64,000 nt of DNA from Candidatus Handelsmanbacteria bacterium (GCA_016867395.1 VGJS01000001.1:159762-223761); one strand, 5' to 3'. Counted from the stretch's first letter, positions 17,461-26,485 are shown. Notes: a model not told the origin generated them from the letters alone. Made by a program: numbers and translations.

Positions 17461-18435
17461 ATGGCCACCCGCGCCCAGAAAATCCGCCTCGCCCTCTTCC
17501 TCCTCTTTTCCGGGGCCCTGCTAGCCGCCCTGGTCTTTCTCCTGGCCGGCCTGCAGTTCCTTGAAGAGCGGCACCGCTACACCATCGAGTTCAAGGACAC
17601 CTCGGTTGGCGGGCTCAACATCGGCTCCCAGGTCAAATACATGGGGCTGCGGGTAGGCAAGGTGGAGGAGGTCGCCATCTCGCGCGAGGATTTGACCTCC
17701 GTGCGGGTCGAGATCTCCGTCGATCCCCGACTCCTGCCCAATGCCATCCGCGCCGACACCCGCGCCAGCATGGCCAACCAGGGCATCACCGGGCTGAAGT
17801 ACATCGAACTGGTGGCCGGCACCCAGTACGCGCCGGTCCTGCCGCCCGGCTCGCGCATCCAACCTAATGAGAGTTTCCTCTCCACCATCGACGAGCGCGC
17901 CGAGGTGCTGACCGCCAAGGTGGAGCAGGTGCTTAACAACCTGATCGCGCTGACCAGCGAGCAGAACACCGCCCACCTGTCGGGGACCCTGCGCGGTGCC
18001 AGCGAGCTGATGCAAACGGCCAGCGGCATCGCCGCCGAGAACCGCCACCAATTCCAGGCCACCTTCGCCAACCTCGAGGCCACCACCCAGTCCCTGGCGG
18101 CCTCGGCGGCCAATATGCAGGCGGCCAGCGCCGAGCTGCAGCGGACCCTGGCCGGCAACGAGGTGCAGGGCGCCCTCGACAACCTGCACGCCGCCTCCAC
18201 CCAGTTGCGGCAGCAGATGGAGAAACCCGTCCCCCAGCTTATCGCCAACCTGAACCTGATGACCACCTCCATGGACCGCACCTTCAACCACATCGACCAG
18301 ACCGTGGTGCAGAGCCGGGACAATATCCTGCGCTCCCTCCAGGACCTGCAGGAGACCCTGCAGAACGTGCGCCAGGCCACGGACCTAGTCAAAGAGGACC
18401 CCTCAGTGCTCATCCGCGGAAGGGGAGCGAACTGA
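17461..18435 (+). CDS. mlaD: MlaD/Mce-family periplasmic lipid-transport subunit
   Basis: This ~324-residue protein has one N-terminal transmembrane anchor (LALFLLFSGALLAALVFLLAG) followed by an MCE domain (YTIEFKDTSVGGLNIGSQVKYMGLRVGKVEEV, TRASMANQGITGLKYIEL). A long helical region follows, rich in Ala/Gln/Asn and probably coiled. It should form a hexameric lipid-binding ring on the periplasmic face of an MlaE/MlaF transporter. ATG 17461 is chosen; the frame opens at a TTG at 17440 without a better ribosome site. It is the first gene of a tight mlaD - lipoprotein - OM protein - mlaE - mlaF run. At 324 residues it is longer than E. coli MlaD and closer to PqiB/LetB-like or chloroplast-type single-MCE proteins. 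Confidence 0.9.
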   Translation: MATRAQKIRLALFLLFSGALLAALVFLLAGLQFLEERHRYTIEFKDTSVGGLNIGSQVKYMGLRVGKVEEVAISREDLTSVRVEISVDPRLLPNAIRADTRASMANQGITGLKYIELVAGTQYAPVLPPGSRIQPNESFLSTIDERAEVLTAKVEQVLNNLIALTSEQNTAHLSGTLRGASELMQTASGIAAENRHQFQATFANLEATTQSLAASAANMQAASAELQRTLAGNEVQGALDNLHAASTQLRQQMEKPVPQLIANLNLMTTSMDRTFNHIDQTVVQSRDNILRSLQDLQETLQNVRQATDLVKEDPSVLIRGRGAN

Positions 18436-18437
18436 AG

Positions 18438-19202
18438 ATGCGCCCCAAAGCCGCCCTCCTGCTCCTGTTGCTGGGCCTGTTCGGCTGCGGCACCCTGCTT
18501 GGCACGAAGACCGTCCGCCAGCAGCGCAAGTTTACCCTCGTCGCCCAGCCCCTGCGCCTGCCCGTCGGCCTCTCGGAGCGGCCGTATGCCTACAAGGTGC
18601 AGTTGCGCAAGGTCGAGGTCTCCCGCCTCTACGACCGCGACCAACTGGTGTCCCGCCTCTCCCAATACGAGGTGCGCGAGGACCGTTGGAACGTCTGGGC
18701 CTCCCGCCCCAGCGACATGCTCACCGCCACCCTCCAGCGCTACCTGGCAGACGCTGGGCTCTTCGCCCAGTTCGAACGCGAGTTCCTCGACCAGCGGCCC
18801 GACTATGTCCTAGAGGTCTTGGTGGGGGCCATCGAGTGTTTCACCACCGAGGAGCACAGCGCCGCCCACCTGGCCCTTTCCTGGCGCCTGGTGGACCAGA
18901 AGGACAACAAGGTGTCCTGGTCGGGCCGCTTCGACCGCGAAGAGCCGGTGTACAGCCGCGATATCGGCGCTGCGGTGCAGGCGCTAAGCGAGATCCTCCA
19001 CAATGAGTGCGAGAAAATGGTGCGAGAACTGGACCTGCGCTTTCTCAACCTGGCGCGGCAACAGCGCGGCGAGCCGCCCCTTAGCGCCGGCGAGGTGGGC
19101 GGCACCCACGGCAATGCCCCGGCCGAGGACCAGGCCGAGGCCGCCCCGTACGAGCTGCTCTACGACCCAGAAAAAATGATCGCCCCGGAAAACCGCCCAT
19201 GA
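18438..19202 (+). CDS. ABC-type transport auxiliary lipoprotein (PqiC/DUF330-like)
   Basis: This 254-residue lipoprotein has a hydrophobic leader ending in LFGC (Cys17). The body matches the PqiC-like layout: a strand carrying KVQLRKVEVSRLYDRDQLVSRLSQYEVREDRWNVWASRPSDML in broken pieces, then a YLADAGLFAQ helix, and a late ALSWRLVDQKDNKVSW strand pair. Such proteins sit in the outer membrane and link an Mla/Pqi MCE protein to it. It starts two bases after the mlaD stop codon and overlaps the next gene by 4 bp, so it is translationally coupled to both. The C-terminal ~45 residues are acidic, low-complexity and probably disordered. Confidence 0.8.
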   Translation: MRPKAALLLLLLGLFGCGTLLGTKTVRQQRKFTLVAQPLRLPVGLSERPYAYKVQLRKVEVSRLYDRDQLVSRLSQYEVREDRWNVWASRPSDMLTATLQRYLADAGLFAQFEREFLDQRPDYVLEVLVGAIECFTTEEHSAAHLALSWRLVDQKDNKVSWSGRFDREEPVYSRDIGAAVQALSEILHNECEKMVRELDLRFLNLARQQRGEPPLSAGEVGGTHGNAPAEDQAEAAPYELLYDPEKMIAPENRP

Positions 19203-20749
19203 CCTTCGCCCTCCTCTGCGCCCTCCTGCTGGGGCTGACCCTGCCGGCCCTGGCCCAGGAAAATACCTGGATCTCCCCGCCCGCCCGGGTGCAGTGGCAG
19301 CGAGACCCCACCCGCCTCCCCCCCGGCAAGGGGCTCCTCTTCGTGCCGGCCATGACCTCCTCGCGCAACGAGCCCCGATACAAGGTCTTCTACGAGGATC
19401 GGCAGGTCGTCTCGGCTCCCACCGGCACCGGGGTGCTGCTGGCCCCCGGCACCTACCAGGTGCTGATCGGCTCGGGCACCGAGACCCAGATGATCCGCAA
19501 GACCGTCAAGATCGCCGAGGGCCACACCGCCCTGCTCGAGGTGGACTGGGCCGGCCTGGTGATCAACGTCATCGACGAGAGCCGCACCGCGGTCAAAGAA
19601 TCCTACGAGATTTTCGAAGATCGTTACCAGCAGAACTACGGGGTGGGCTTCGGCATCGAGGAGGAGCGGGGCGAGGCGGTAAAGACCTGGCTGCTGCAGC
19701 CGGGCAACTACACCCTGGTTCAGGTGGGGGACAACATCGCCACCACCCGGAAGTTCAGCGTCGAACTCTCCCCCGGTGAGTTGTTGCAGCGCAACCTGGT
19801 GGTCAAGGACAACGCTTTCGTCGGCTTCCACCAGCCCAGCATCCTGCTGGGAAGGGCGCAGGAGACCCGCAAGCTAAAGACCCAGTGGATTCTCAGCGGC
19901 TCGCCCCAGTTCACCAGCGCCAAGAATACCTCCCAGGACCTGAACAGCGTCTCTCTCTCAGTGCAGGCCTTCAACCGCACCACCTACAACAGCTCCCGCC
20001 ACTATGCAACCCTGCGGATAATCGCCGAGGAGGGAGCTACCCGGGAGGGGCACGACTCCTTCCGCAAGTCGGTGGACCGCCTCGAACTGCGCGCCACCTA
20101 CATCCGCCGCCTCTCTCGCCGCCTCGGCCCGTACGTGCGCGGGGTGGTCCACACCAAACTCTTCACCACCGACCTGCGCTTCGAGACCCCGCGCGATTTC
20201 TACAAGATCCGCGCCTCCGGGGCCGTGGACACCCTGGCAGGGGTCCGCGAGGTCTCCCTGGACCCACCCTTCTACCCGCTGCAACTGCGCCAGGGGGTGG
20301 GCATCAACTCCCAGCTTTTCCGCAGCTTCCCCCTCAACACGGACCTGCGCTTCGGCTGGGGTGCCCGCCAGACCTACGTGTCGGATGCCTACCAGTTGCA
20401 GGGCGACCCACGCACCGCCACCAGCGCCACGGAGCTGCGCCAGGCCAACAGCACCGGCTTCGAGGCCCTGCTGATCACCGACGCCCGCCTGGGCAGGTAC
20501 ATCAGCCTGGACTCGGAGTTCGACATCCTCTTACCTCAAAGCTCGGTGGCCTCCTGGGTCTTCAGTTGGGAGAACCGCTGGCGCATCATCCTCACCAGCT
20601 TCGTCAACGTCGACGTGGTCATGAACCTCAACCGACCCGAGCCCTCGCAGCGCAAGAAAACCGCCGCCGGCGTCGAGACCTCCTATCTGGGACTCAAGGG
20701 TCTGGAAATACGGCAGCAGCTGTTGCTGCGCCTCTCCTACATCCTTTAG
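19199..20749 (+). CDS. Outer-membrane beta-barrel-like protein embedded in the Mla operon
   Basis: This 516-residue protein has a clear signal peptide (cleavage after LPALA). Residues ~60-200 contain PEGA-like beta repeats (GTYQVLIGSGTETQMIRKTVKI, then GNYTLVQVGDN in a second unit). From ~210 on, alternating amphipathic strands continue to the terminal RQQLLLRLSYIL, consistent with an outer-membrane barrel such as DUF3078-type proteins. It overlaps the PqiC-like gene by 4 bp and precedes mlaE by 4 bp, so it is co-translated with the lipid transporter. I infer an outer-membrane terminus for the pathway; this is not a known Mla subunit. It could also be a peptidoglycan- or lipid-sensing protein. 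Confidence 0.65.
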   Translation: MTFALLCALLLGLTLPALAQENTWISPPARVQWQRDPTRLPPGKGLLFVPAMTSSRNEPRYKVFYEDRQVVSAPTGTGVLLAPGTYQVLIGSGTETQMIRKTVKIAEGHTALLEVDWAGLVINVIDESRTAVKESYEIFEDRYQQNYGVGFGIEEERGEAVKTWLLQPGNYTLVQVGDNIATTRKFSVELSPGELLQRNLVVKDNAFVGFHQPSILLGRAQETRKLKTQWILSGSPQFTSAKNTSQDLNSVSLSVQAFNRTTYNSSRHYATLRIIAEEGATREGHDSFRKSVDRLELRATYIRRLSRRLGPYVRGVVHTKLFTTDLRFETPRDFYKIRASGAVDTLAGVREVSLDPPFYPLQLRQGVGINSQLFRSFPLNTDLRFGWGARQTYVSDAYQLQGDPRTATSATELRQANSTGFEALLITDARLGRYISLDSEFDILLPQSSVASWVFSWENRWRIILTSFVNVDVVMNLNRPEPSQRKKTAAGVETSYLGLKGLEIRQQLLLRLSYIL

Positions 20750-20753
20750 GTCC

Positions 20754-21842
20754 ATGGTCCGCGGCGACGCAGAGGGGCTGCACCTCGACGGCGAGCTGAC
20801 CCTCGATACCCTGGCCGAGACCCGCCTCGAGTTGCGCCAGCATCTGGACGAGGGGAGCGAGGGACCGTTGCGACTCTGGCTGCGGGGACTGACCGGCCTG
20901 GACCTGGCCGGAGCTCTGTATCTGAGGGCCTTGCCCAGCGAGGCCGCGGCCCTGGGGGTCAAACTGTCCCTGCAGGGCCTGCCCCCCCGCTTCGCTGAGC
21001 TGGCCGCCCTGGCCCCGCCCCCGGCCGCCTCCCCGCCTCCGCCCCCCAGGACCGGTTTCCTCGAAGACCTCGGCGAGGTGGCGTACGGGTGGGGGCGCAC
21101 TGCCCGCGACCTGCTCTTCACCACCTCGGACCTGGCCTGGGCAGCCTGCACCGGCCTGGTCGACCGCCGGGGCATCCGGCGGGGCAGTTTCGTCGAGCAG
21201 GCCATCGCCACCGGCTCCCAGGGTCTGCCCATCGTCGCCTTCATACTGTTCCTCATCGGGGCGGCCTCGGCCCTGCAAGCCTCGGTGCAATTGCAGAAGT
21301 TCGGCAGCAACATTTACGTGGCCAACCTGCTGGCCATCGGCATCTGCAGCGAGCTGGGCCCCCTGATGGCGGCCATTGTAGTCTCCGGCCGCAGCGGCTC
21401 GGCCATCGCCTCGGAGGTGGCGGCGATGCGCTTCACCGAGGAGGTAGAGGGCCTACGGGCCCTGGGCTTGGACCCGCTGCGCTATGTAGCCGTGCCCCGG
21501 CTCTGGGCCATGCTGCTGTGCCTCCCTCTCCTGACCATTTGCGCCGATTTCTTTGGCCTGCTGGGAGGCACCCTGGTCAGCGTCCTGGTCTTCGACCTGT
21601 CCCTCTTCACCTTCGTCGAAAGGCTGCTCGACGTGCTCAAGCTCCGCCACCTGCTCAACGGCATCGTCAAGAGCCTGACCTTCGCCTGGGCCATCACCCT
21701 GCTGGCGGTGTTCCGGGGCCTGCGCTTCCGCGGCGGAGCCGACGAGTTGGGCCGCACCACCACCGCCTCGGTGGTCCACTCCCTCTTGGCCATCATCGCC
21801 CTGGACACCTTCTGGGGCGCGGTCTTCTACCTGAAGCGATGA
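20754..21842 (+). CDS. mlaE: MlaE-family ABC permease with N-terminal STAS-like domain
   Basis: This 362-residue protein has an N-terminal ~75-residue STAS-like domain (LHLDGELTLDTLAETRLEL, LRLWLRGLTGLDLAGALYLRAL), a Pro-rich linker, then a MlaE permease of about six membrane segments. The permease has the family's conserved block SELGPLMAAIVVSGRSGSAIASEVAAMRFTEEVEGLRALGL, quoted here as its key run of Glu, Gly and Arg residues. It forms the inner-membrane core that moves phospholipids with MlaF and MlaD. Fused STAS-MlaE proteins replace the separate MlaB seen in E. coli. The stop overlaps the mlaF start by ATGA. Confidence 0.92.
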   Translation: MVRGDAEGLHLDGELTLDTLAETRLELRQHLDEGSEGPLRLWLRGLTGLDLAGALYLRALPSEAAALGVKLSLQGLPPRFAELAALAPPPAASPPPPPRTGFLEDLGEVAYGWGRTARDLLFTTSDLAWAACTGLVDRRGIRRGSFVEQAIATGSQGLPIVAFILFLIGAASALQASVQLQKFGSNIYVANLLAIGICSELGPLMAAIVVSGRSGSAIASEVAAMRFTEEVEGLRALGLDPLRYVAVPRLWAMLLCLPLLTICADFFGLLGGTLVSVLVFDLSLFTFVERLLDVLKLRHLLNGIVKSLTFAWAITLLAVFRGLRFRGGADELGRTTTASVVHSLLAIIALDTFWGAVFYLKR

Positions 21843-22567
21843 GCAGCCCCGTCGCGGTGGAGGACCTGCACCTGGCCTACGGGGAACGCCCGGTATTGGC
21901 CGGGGTGACCCTGGAGGTGGAGGAAGGCGAGGTGGCCCTGGTCCTTGGTGGCAGCGGCTCTGGCAAGAGTTCCCTGCTCAAAGCGATCCTGGGCCTGGAG
22001 CGGCACCAGCGCGGGCAGGTGCGGCTCTTCGGACAAGACCCGACCGCCCTGCCTGAGGAGGAGGCCGCACAACTGCGCCGGCGCTTGGGGGTGGTCTTCC
22101 AGCAGGGCGCCCTCTTCAGCTCCCTGAGCGTGGCCGAGAACGTCGCCCTGCCCCTGCAGATGCACACCGCCCTGGACCCGGCGGGGACGGCGCAATTGGC
22201 CGCCGGCCTGCTCGAACTGGTGGGGCTTGGGCCGGCCGCTGCCCTCCTGCCTGCCCAGCTTTCCGGGGGCATGCGCAAGCGGGCGGCCCTGGCCAGGGCC
22301 CTGGCCCTTGGCCCCGAACTCCTGTGCTGCGACGAACCGGGCGCCGGCCTCGACCCGGCGGCCGGGGCCCAGGTTGACCAGTTGCTCTTGCAGCTCAACC
22401 GGCGGCTGGGCACCACCCTGCTGGTGGTCACCCACCACCTGCCCACCATCGAAAGGCTGGCCGGCCGCCTGCACCTGCTCGAAGGGGGCCGGGTGGTATT
22501 CTCCGGCACCCTGGCCCAGGCGCGGCACAGCGGGCCTGCGGGGGTGGCCGCCTTTCTCGGCCCCTGA
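21839..22567 (+). CDS. mlaF: MlaF-family ABC transporter ATPase
   Basis: This 242-residue ABC ATPase has Walker A GGSGSGKSS, the Q-loop VVFQQGALFSSLSVAENV (typical of MlaF), signature LSGGM, Walker B LLCCDEPGAGLDP and the H-loop VVTHH. It powers lipid movement through MlaE. The ATG at 21839 overlaps the mlaE stop codon by 4 bp, and folA begins 8 bp after its stop. All catalytic motifs are intact, so the transporter should be functional. The length fits the family. Confidence 0.93.
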   Translation: MSSPVAVEDLHLAYGERPVLAGVTLEVEEGEVALVLGGSGSGKSSLLKAILGLERHQRGQVRLFGQDPTALPEEEAAQLRRRLGVVFQQGALFSSLSVAENVALPLQMHTALDPAGTAQLAAGLLELVGLGPAAALLPAQLSGGMRKRAALARALALGPELLCCDEPGAGLDPAAGAQVDQLLLQLNRRLGTTLLVVTHHLPTIERLAGRLHLLEGGRVVFSGTLAQARHSGPAGVAAFLGP

Positions 22568-22575
22568 GCCGGGCC

Positions 22576-23058
22576 GTGAAGCTGATCCTCATCGCCGCCC
22601 TTAACCCCCACCGGCTCATCGGCCGCCAGGGCCGCCTGCCCTGGCACTATACGGCCGACATGCGGCACTTCCGGCAGCACACCCTGGGCCACCCCATCCT
22701 GGCCGGCCGCAACACCTACGAGTCTTTCCCCAAACGCCCCCTGCCAGGACGGCCGAACCTCGTCCTCAGCCGCGACCCCGCCTATCCGGTGCCGGAGGGG
22801 GTGTACCTGTGCCAAACCCTGGTGGAGGGGCTGGAACAGGGCCGCCGGCTGGCCACCGGCAAGCTCTTTGTGGTGGGCGGGGCCCAGCTCTACGCCCTGA
22901 CCCTGCCCCTGGCCGACGAACTGCTGTTGACCTGGGTGCCCGACCAGGCGGAGGGGGATACCTACTTTCCGGCCTGGAGGGAGGAGGAGTGGGAGGAGGC
23001 CGAGAGCCGCAGCGAGGGGCCACTGCGCTTTGTCACCTACTGCCGCCGCACCCCCTGA
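22576..23058 (+). CDS. folA: Dihydrofolate reductase
   Basis: This 160-residue protein has the full DHFR layout: LIAALNPHRLIG at the N-terminus, LPWHYTADMRHF with the active-site acid, the cofactor-binding AGRNTYESF block, LPGRPNLVLS, VVGGAQLYALTLPLADELLLTWV and GDTYFP. It reduces dihydrofolate with NADPH in the cytoplasm. The start is a GTG at 22576, 8 bp after mlaF, with no strong ribosome site; translational coupling is likely. Its presence in a lipid-transport operon appears incidental. Confidence 0.93.
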   Translation: MKLILIAALNPHRLIGRQGRLPWHYTADMRHFRQHTLGHPILAGRNTYESFPKRPLPGRPNLVLSRDPAYPVPEGVYLCQTLVEGLEQGRRLATGKLFVVGGAQLYALTLPLADELLLTWVPDQAEGDTYFPAWREEEWEEAESRSEGPLRFVTYCRRTP

Positions 23059-23121
23059 AAACTGGCGCGAACCAGCTGGGGGCCTATCTTTTCCGCTGGA
23101 CCCTTGTGCGAGAGGACGACG

Positions 23122-24312
23122 ATGCTGGAGCAATTGAGCCTGGCGCCCAGTGACCCCATCCTGGGCCTGGCCGAAGCCTTTAGGAAGGACCCCAACCGTA
23201 ACAAGATCAACCTGGGGGTGGGGGTGTACAAGGACGAGGAAGGCCACACCCCAATCCTCGCCTCGGTGGCCGCGGCAAGGAAGCGGGTGCTGGCTGCCGA
23301 AACCACCAAGAACTACCTGGCCATCGATGGCTCCCCTGAGTACAGCCGCGCCGTGCAGGAGCTGCTCCTCGGCGCGGGCCACCCGCTCCGGGCCAGCGGC
23401 CGAGCAGTGACGGTTCAGGCCCCGGGGGGCACCGGCGCCCTGCGGGTGGCCGCCGATTTCCTGCACCAGCACTTCCCGGCTTCCCGGGTCTGGATCTCCG
23501 AGCCCACCTGGGCCAACCACGGCCAGATTTTCCGCCTGGCCGGCATCCAGGTCCAGACCTATCCCTACTTTGAGGTCCAGACCAATGGGCTGGCCTTCGA
23601 GGCCATGTGCCACGCCCTGGCTCATGTGCCCCAGGGCGATGTGGTGCTCCTTCACGGGTGTTGCCACAACCCCACCGGCGTCGATCCCGACCCGGCCCAA
23701 TGGCAGCGTCTGGCCGAGCTGCTGGCAACCCGCAGGCTGCTGCCCCTGGTCGATTTCGCCTACCAGGGCCTGGGCCGCGGCCTACGCCCGGACGCCGAGG
23801 GCCTGCTTCTCCTGGCCGCGGCCCTGCCCGAATTACTCATCGCCAGCTCCTTCTCCAAGAACTTCGGCCTCTACAATGAGCGGGTAGGCGCCCTCACCCT
23901 GGTGGCCGCCAATACGGAGGCCGCCACCGCGGCCCTCAGCCACCTCAAGATCTCGATCCGGGCCAATTACTCCAACCCGCCGGCCCACGGCGCCGCGGTA
24001 ATCACCACCGTGCTCCAGGACCCGCAATTGCGAGCCCAGTGGGAGGGAGAGGTGCAGGCCATGCGGGAACGTATCGCCCAGATGCGCTCCCTCCTGGTCC
24101 AGACCCTGATGGCCAAGGGGGTGCGCCGGGACTTCTCCTTCATCGAACGCCAGCAGGGGATGTTCTCCTTCTCCGGCCTCAGCAAGGACCAGGTGGAGGC
24201 CTTGCGGCAACAATACGGGGTGTACATCGTTGCGGGAGGGCGGATCAACGTGGCCGCCATGACCCGCCGCAACATGGAGCCCCTCTGCGCGGCCATCGCC
24301 GCGGTGCTTTAG
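23122..24312 (+). CDS. Aspartate/aromatic aminotransferase (class I-alpha)
   Basis: This ~396-residue PLP enzyme resembles AspC/TyrB. It shows DPILGLAEAFRKDPN, INLGVGVYKDE, the HGCCHNPTGVDP loop, PLVDFAYQGLGRGL and the PLP lysine in SSFSKNFGLYNERVG, then ARG-containing QGMFSFSGLS and GRINVAAM. It should interconvert aspartate or aromatic amino acids with 2-oxo acids. ATG 23122 has GAGG seven bases upstream and matches the family start better than a TTG at 23104. A TATCTTTTCCG element at 23085-23095 may be a -10. Its 3' end overlaps the cysteine desulfurase tail-to-tail by 4 bp. Confidence 0.92.
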   Translation: MLEQLSLAPSDPILGLAEAFRKDPNRNKINLGVGVYKDEEGHTPILASVAAARKRVLAAETTKNYLAIDGSPEYSRAVQELLLGAGHPLRASGRAVTVQAPGGTGALRVAADFLHQHFPASRVWISEPTWANHGQIFRLAGIQVQTYPYFEVQTNGLAFEAMCHALAHVPQGDVVLLHGCCHNPTGVDPDPAQWQRLAELLATRRLLPLVDFAYQGLGRGLRPDAEGLLLLAAALPELLIASSFSKNFGLYNERVGALTLVAANTEAATAALSHLKISIRANYSNPPAHGAAVITTVLQDPQLRAQWEGEVQAMRERIAQMRSLLVQTLMAKGVRRDFSFIERQQGMFSFSGLSKDQVEALRQQYGVYIVAGGRINVAAMTRRNMEPLCAAIAAVL

Positions 24313-25454
24313 GCCAGATCCCGCAGCCGCCGCACCAGGGGCGGCATCAGGTCAATCACCCGCTCGATCTCCTCGGGGGTATTGCCCCAGCCCAGGCTGA
24401 AGCGCAGGGAGCCCCCGGCCAGGCGGCGCTCCAGCCCCATGGCGAGCAGCACGTGGGAGGGTTCCTCCTCCCCAGCGCTACAGGCCGACCCGCTCGACAC
24501 CGCCACCCCCTCCAGGTCCAGTGCCAGCAAGAGGGCCTCGGACTGCACCCCCGGCACCGAGACATTGAGGGTATTGGGCAGCCGGGGGGCCCCGGCGCCG
24601 TTGACCCGCAATCCCTCAATCCCCGCCAGCAGCCCCTTCTCCAGGCAATCGCGCAGTTGCGCCAGTCGGACCCCGGCGCCCTCCTGCTCCGCCAGGGCCA
24701 GTTCCACGGCCCGGCCAAAGCCGGCGATCCCCGGGGTGTTCTCGGTGCCGGCCCGCCTGCTCCCCTCGTGGCCCCCGCCGTAGGTCCAGGGCGCCAGGGG
24801 GGTGCCCCGCCGCGCGTAGAGCGCCCCCACCCCTTTGGGCCCATTCAGCTTGTGGGCCGAGATGGACACTAGGTCTGCCTCCAGCTCGTCCACCCGCACC
24901 GGTACCTTGCCGAAACCCTGCACCGCGTCCACGTGGAAAACGATGCCCCGGCCGCGCACCAGCCGGCCGATCTGGGCCACCGGCTGCAGCACCCCGGTCT
25001 CATTGTTGGCGTGCATAACCGAAACCAGGGCCGTGCGCCTATCCAGGGCTGCGGCCACGGCCTCGGGGTCCACCCATCCCCGGCCATCGGGCTTTACCAG
25101 GCGCACCGGGTGCCCCAAAGCACCCAGGTGTTGGCCGGCGTGTAAGACCGCGTGGTGCTCGATGGCCGTCAATACCAGGCCGCCCCCGGCCCGTTCTGCA
25201 AGGCACCCTTGCAGAGCCCAGTTGTCCGCCTCGGTGCCCCCGCTGGTGAAAAACACCTCTCCCGGGGCGCATCCCAGGCCCTGAGCCACCTGCCGGCGGG
25301 CTCCCTCCACTGCTGCCCGCGCCGCCTGCCCCGGCCCGTGCAGGCTGGAGGGATTGCCAAAGTCCTCCAACAGACAGCGGCCCATTGCCTCCGCCACCTC
25401 TGGCCGTACCGGGGTGGTGGCGTTGTGGTCGAGGTAGATGCGCTCTGGTTTCAT
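24309..25454 (-). CDS. Cysteine desulfurase (NifS/IscS family)
   Basis: This 381-residue PLP enzyme opens with IYLDHNATTPVRPEVAEAM, then FTSGGTEADN, the ANNETGVLQP block, HVDAVQGFGK, the PLP lysine in SAHKLNGPKG and the catalytic cysteine in SSGSACSAGEEEPSHVL. It releases sulfur from cysteine for Fe-S cluster or thiolated-nucleotide synthesis. No iscU, sufE or thiI gene lies next to it. Its ATG overlaps the stop of the upstream DUF4384-type gene (ATGA), so it belongs to the operon that starts at 28248. The long active-site loop (SACSAG) is group I-like. Confidence 0.93.
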   Translation of the reverse strand: MKPERIYLDHNATTPVRPEVAEAMGRCLLEDFGNPSSLHGPGQAARAAVEGARRQVAQGLGCAPGEVFFTSGGTEADNWALQGCLAERAGGGLVLTAIEHHAVLHAGQHLGALGHPVRLVKPDGRGWVDPEAVAAALDRRTALVSVMHANNETGVLQPVAQIGRLVRGRGIVFHVDAVQGFGKVPVRVDELEADLVSISAHKLNGPKGVGALYARRGTPLAPWTYGGGHEGSRRAGTENTPGIAGFGRAVELALAEQEGAGVRLAQLRDCLEKGLLAGIEGLRVNGAGAPRLPNTLNVSVPGVQSEALLLALDLEGVAVSSGSACSAGEEEPSHVLLAMGLERRLAGGSLRFSLGWGNTPEEIERVIDLMPPLVRRLRDLA

Positions 25455-26485
25455 TGCACCTCGAAGCTGAGGGCCTGGGCCACCATTCCGGCCCCGCTCA
25501 GCAGCAGGGCCCGGCTCTTGAGTACTGTCCCCTCGCCCAGGATGATCTTCTCCTCCTCCCCGCGCTGGGGAGCCTGCCGGGACACCTGGACAGTCGCCTG
25601 GCCCGGCGCGTAGCGGGACAGGTACTGCCCGACCACCTGGTCGATCTTCTCTATACCGTTGAATTTTTTCACCTGTCCCTGGGACATCAATTCGGCCAAC
25701 GACTCGAAGAGGGGGCTTTTGTCCTCGTCGAGCCGGGGGGCGGCGACAAAGTAGAGGGTGTGGACCTGGTTGGCCTCGTCCAAGGTCAGCCAGGCGGTCT
25801 CCTGCAGGAGCCCCTTGTACACCTGCTGGCCGGGGAACAAGTCCTGCTGCTGCCCGGCCGAGCTATAGAGCCAGGCGTACACCTGGCAATCGGTCCCGGT
25901 GCGGAAGCGCAGTTGGAGCCGGTCCCCGGCCTGCAGCCGGCCCTGGTCGGCCAGTTCCACCTGCTGGCTGAAGCCCCCTTCCTCGCGCAGGACCAGCAAC
26001 TGAACCTGCGCGGCGAGGGCTGCCGCCGCCCCGCGCCCTGCCGCCTCCAGGCGCTGGGCCAAGGCCCGCCCCTCCAGCCTCCGGGTCCCGGTCCGGAGTA
26101 CCTGACCCCCCTGCCGGTCCAGGGCCTGTAGCCGCAGGTAGATCGAGGTGCTGTCGGCGTGGACTTGGCCGGCCAGGAGCACCCCCTCCCCGCCCCAGTA
26201 GGGCTCCGGGACCGCGCCGGGGGGGTTCCAGTCCTCCTCTCCTTCGGACAGGGCGAAGTCGGCCCCGGCCCGCACCATGGCCCCGGCCAATTCCTCGTCA
26301 AGCAGGCGGGTCAGGCCGCTGCGTTTGCCGGCCTGGTCGCGCAGCCCCACCAGCAGGACCGGGCGGTCAGGGGGGACCACCTGGGCCACCAACCCGGCCA
26401 CCACCGGCTGGAGCTCGCCCGGCGCCACCTGTCCCCCTCCCCAGGCACAGGCGTGCAGGGCGGTTAGGAGCCACAGGCGGCGCAT
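25451..26485 (-). CDS. Secreted protein with DUF4384-like domain
   Basis: This 344-residue protein has an N-terminal signal peptide (MRRLWLLTALHACAWGG). The first ~170 residues form an alpha/beta region with RPVLLVGLRDQAGKRSGLT and a GVLLAGQVHADSTSIYLRL strand, like the FlgO-type domain that often precedes DUF4384. Residues ~190-270 have GDRLQLRFRTGTDCQVYAWLYSS and a DLFPGQQVYKG strand, typical of DUF4384. The C-terminal part contains HTLYFVAAPRLDE. These domains occur in periplasmic proteins of unknown role. It is coupled by ATGA to the cysteine desulfurase and shares one base with the upstream gene at 26485. Confidence 0.65.
   Translation of the reverse strand: MRRLWLLTALHACAWGGGQVAPGELQPVVAGLVAQVVPPDRPVLLVGLRDQAGKRSGLTRLLDEELAGAMVRAGADFALSEGEEDWNPPGAVPEPYWGGEGVLLAGQVHADSTSIYLRLQALDRQGGQVLRTGTRRLEGRALAQRLEAAGRGAAAALAAQVQLLVLREEGGFSQQVELADQGRLQAGDRLQLRFRTGTDCQVYAWLYSSAGQQQDLFPGQQVYKGLLQETAWLTLDEANQVHTLYFVAAPRLDEDKSPLFESLAELMSQGQVKKFNGIEKIDQVVGQYLSRYAPGQATVQVSRQAPQRGEEEKIILGEGTVLKSRALLLSGAGMVAQALSFEVQ

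Noticed and set aside
21877..23700. Long minus-strand open frame opposite mlaF, folA and the aminotransferase
   Set aside because: It spans three well-supported genes on the other strand and encodes Gly/Arg/Pro-rich shadow sequence.
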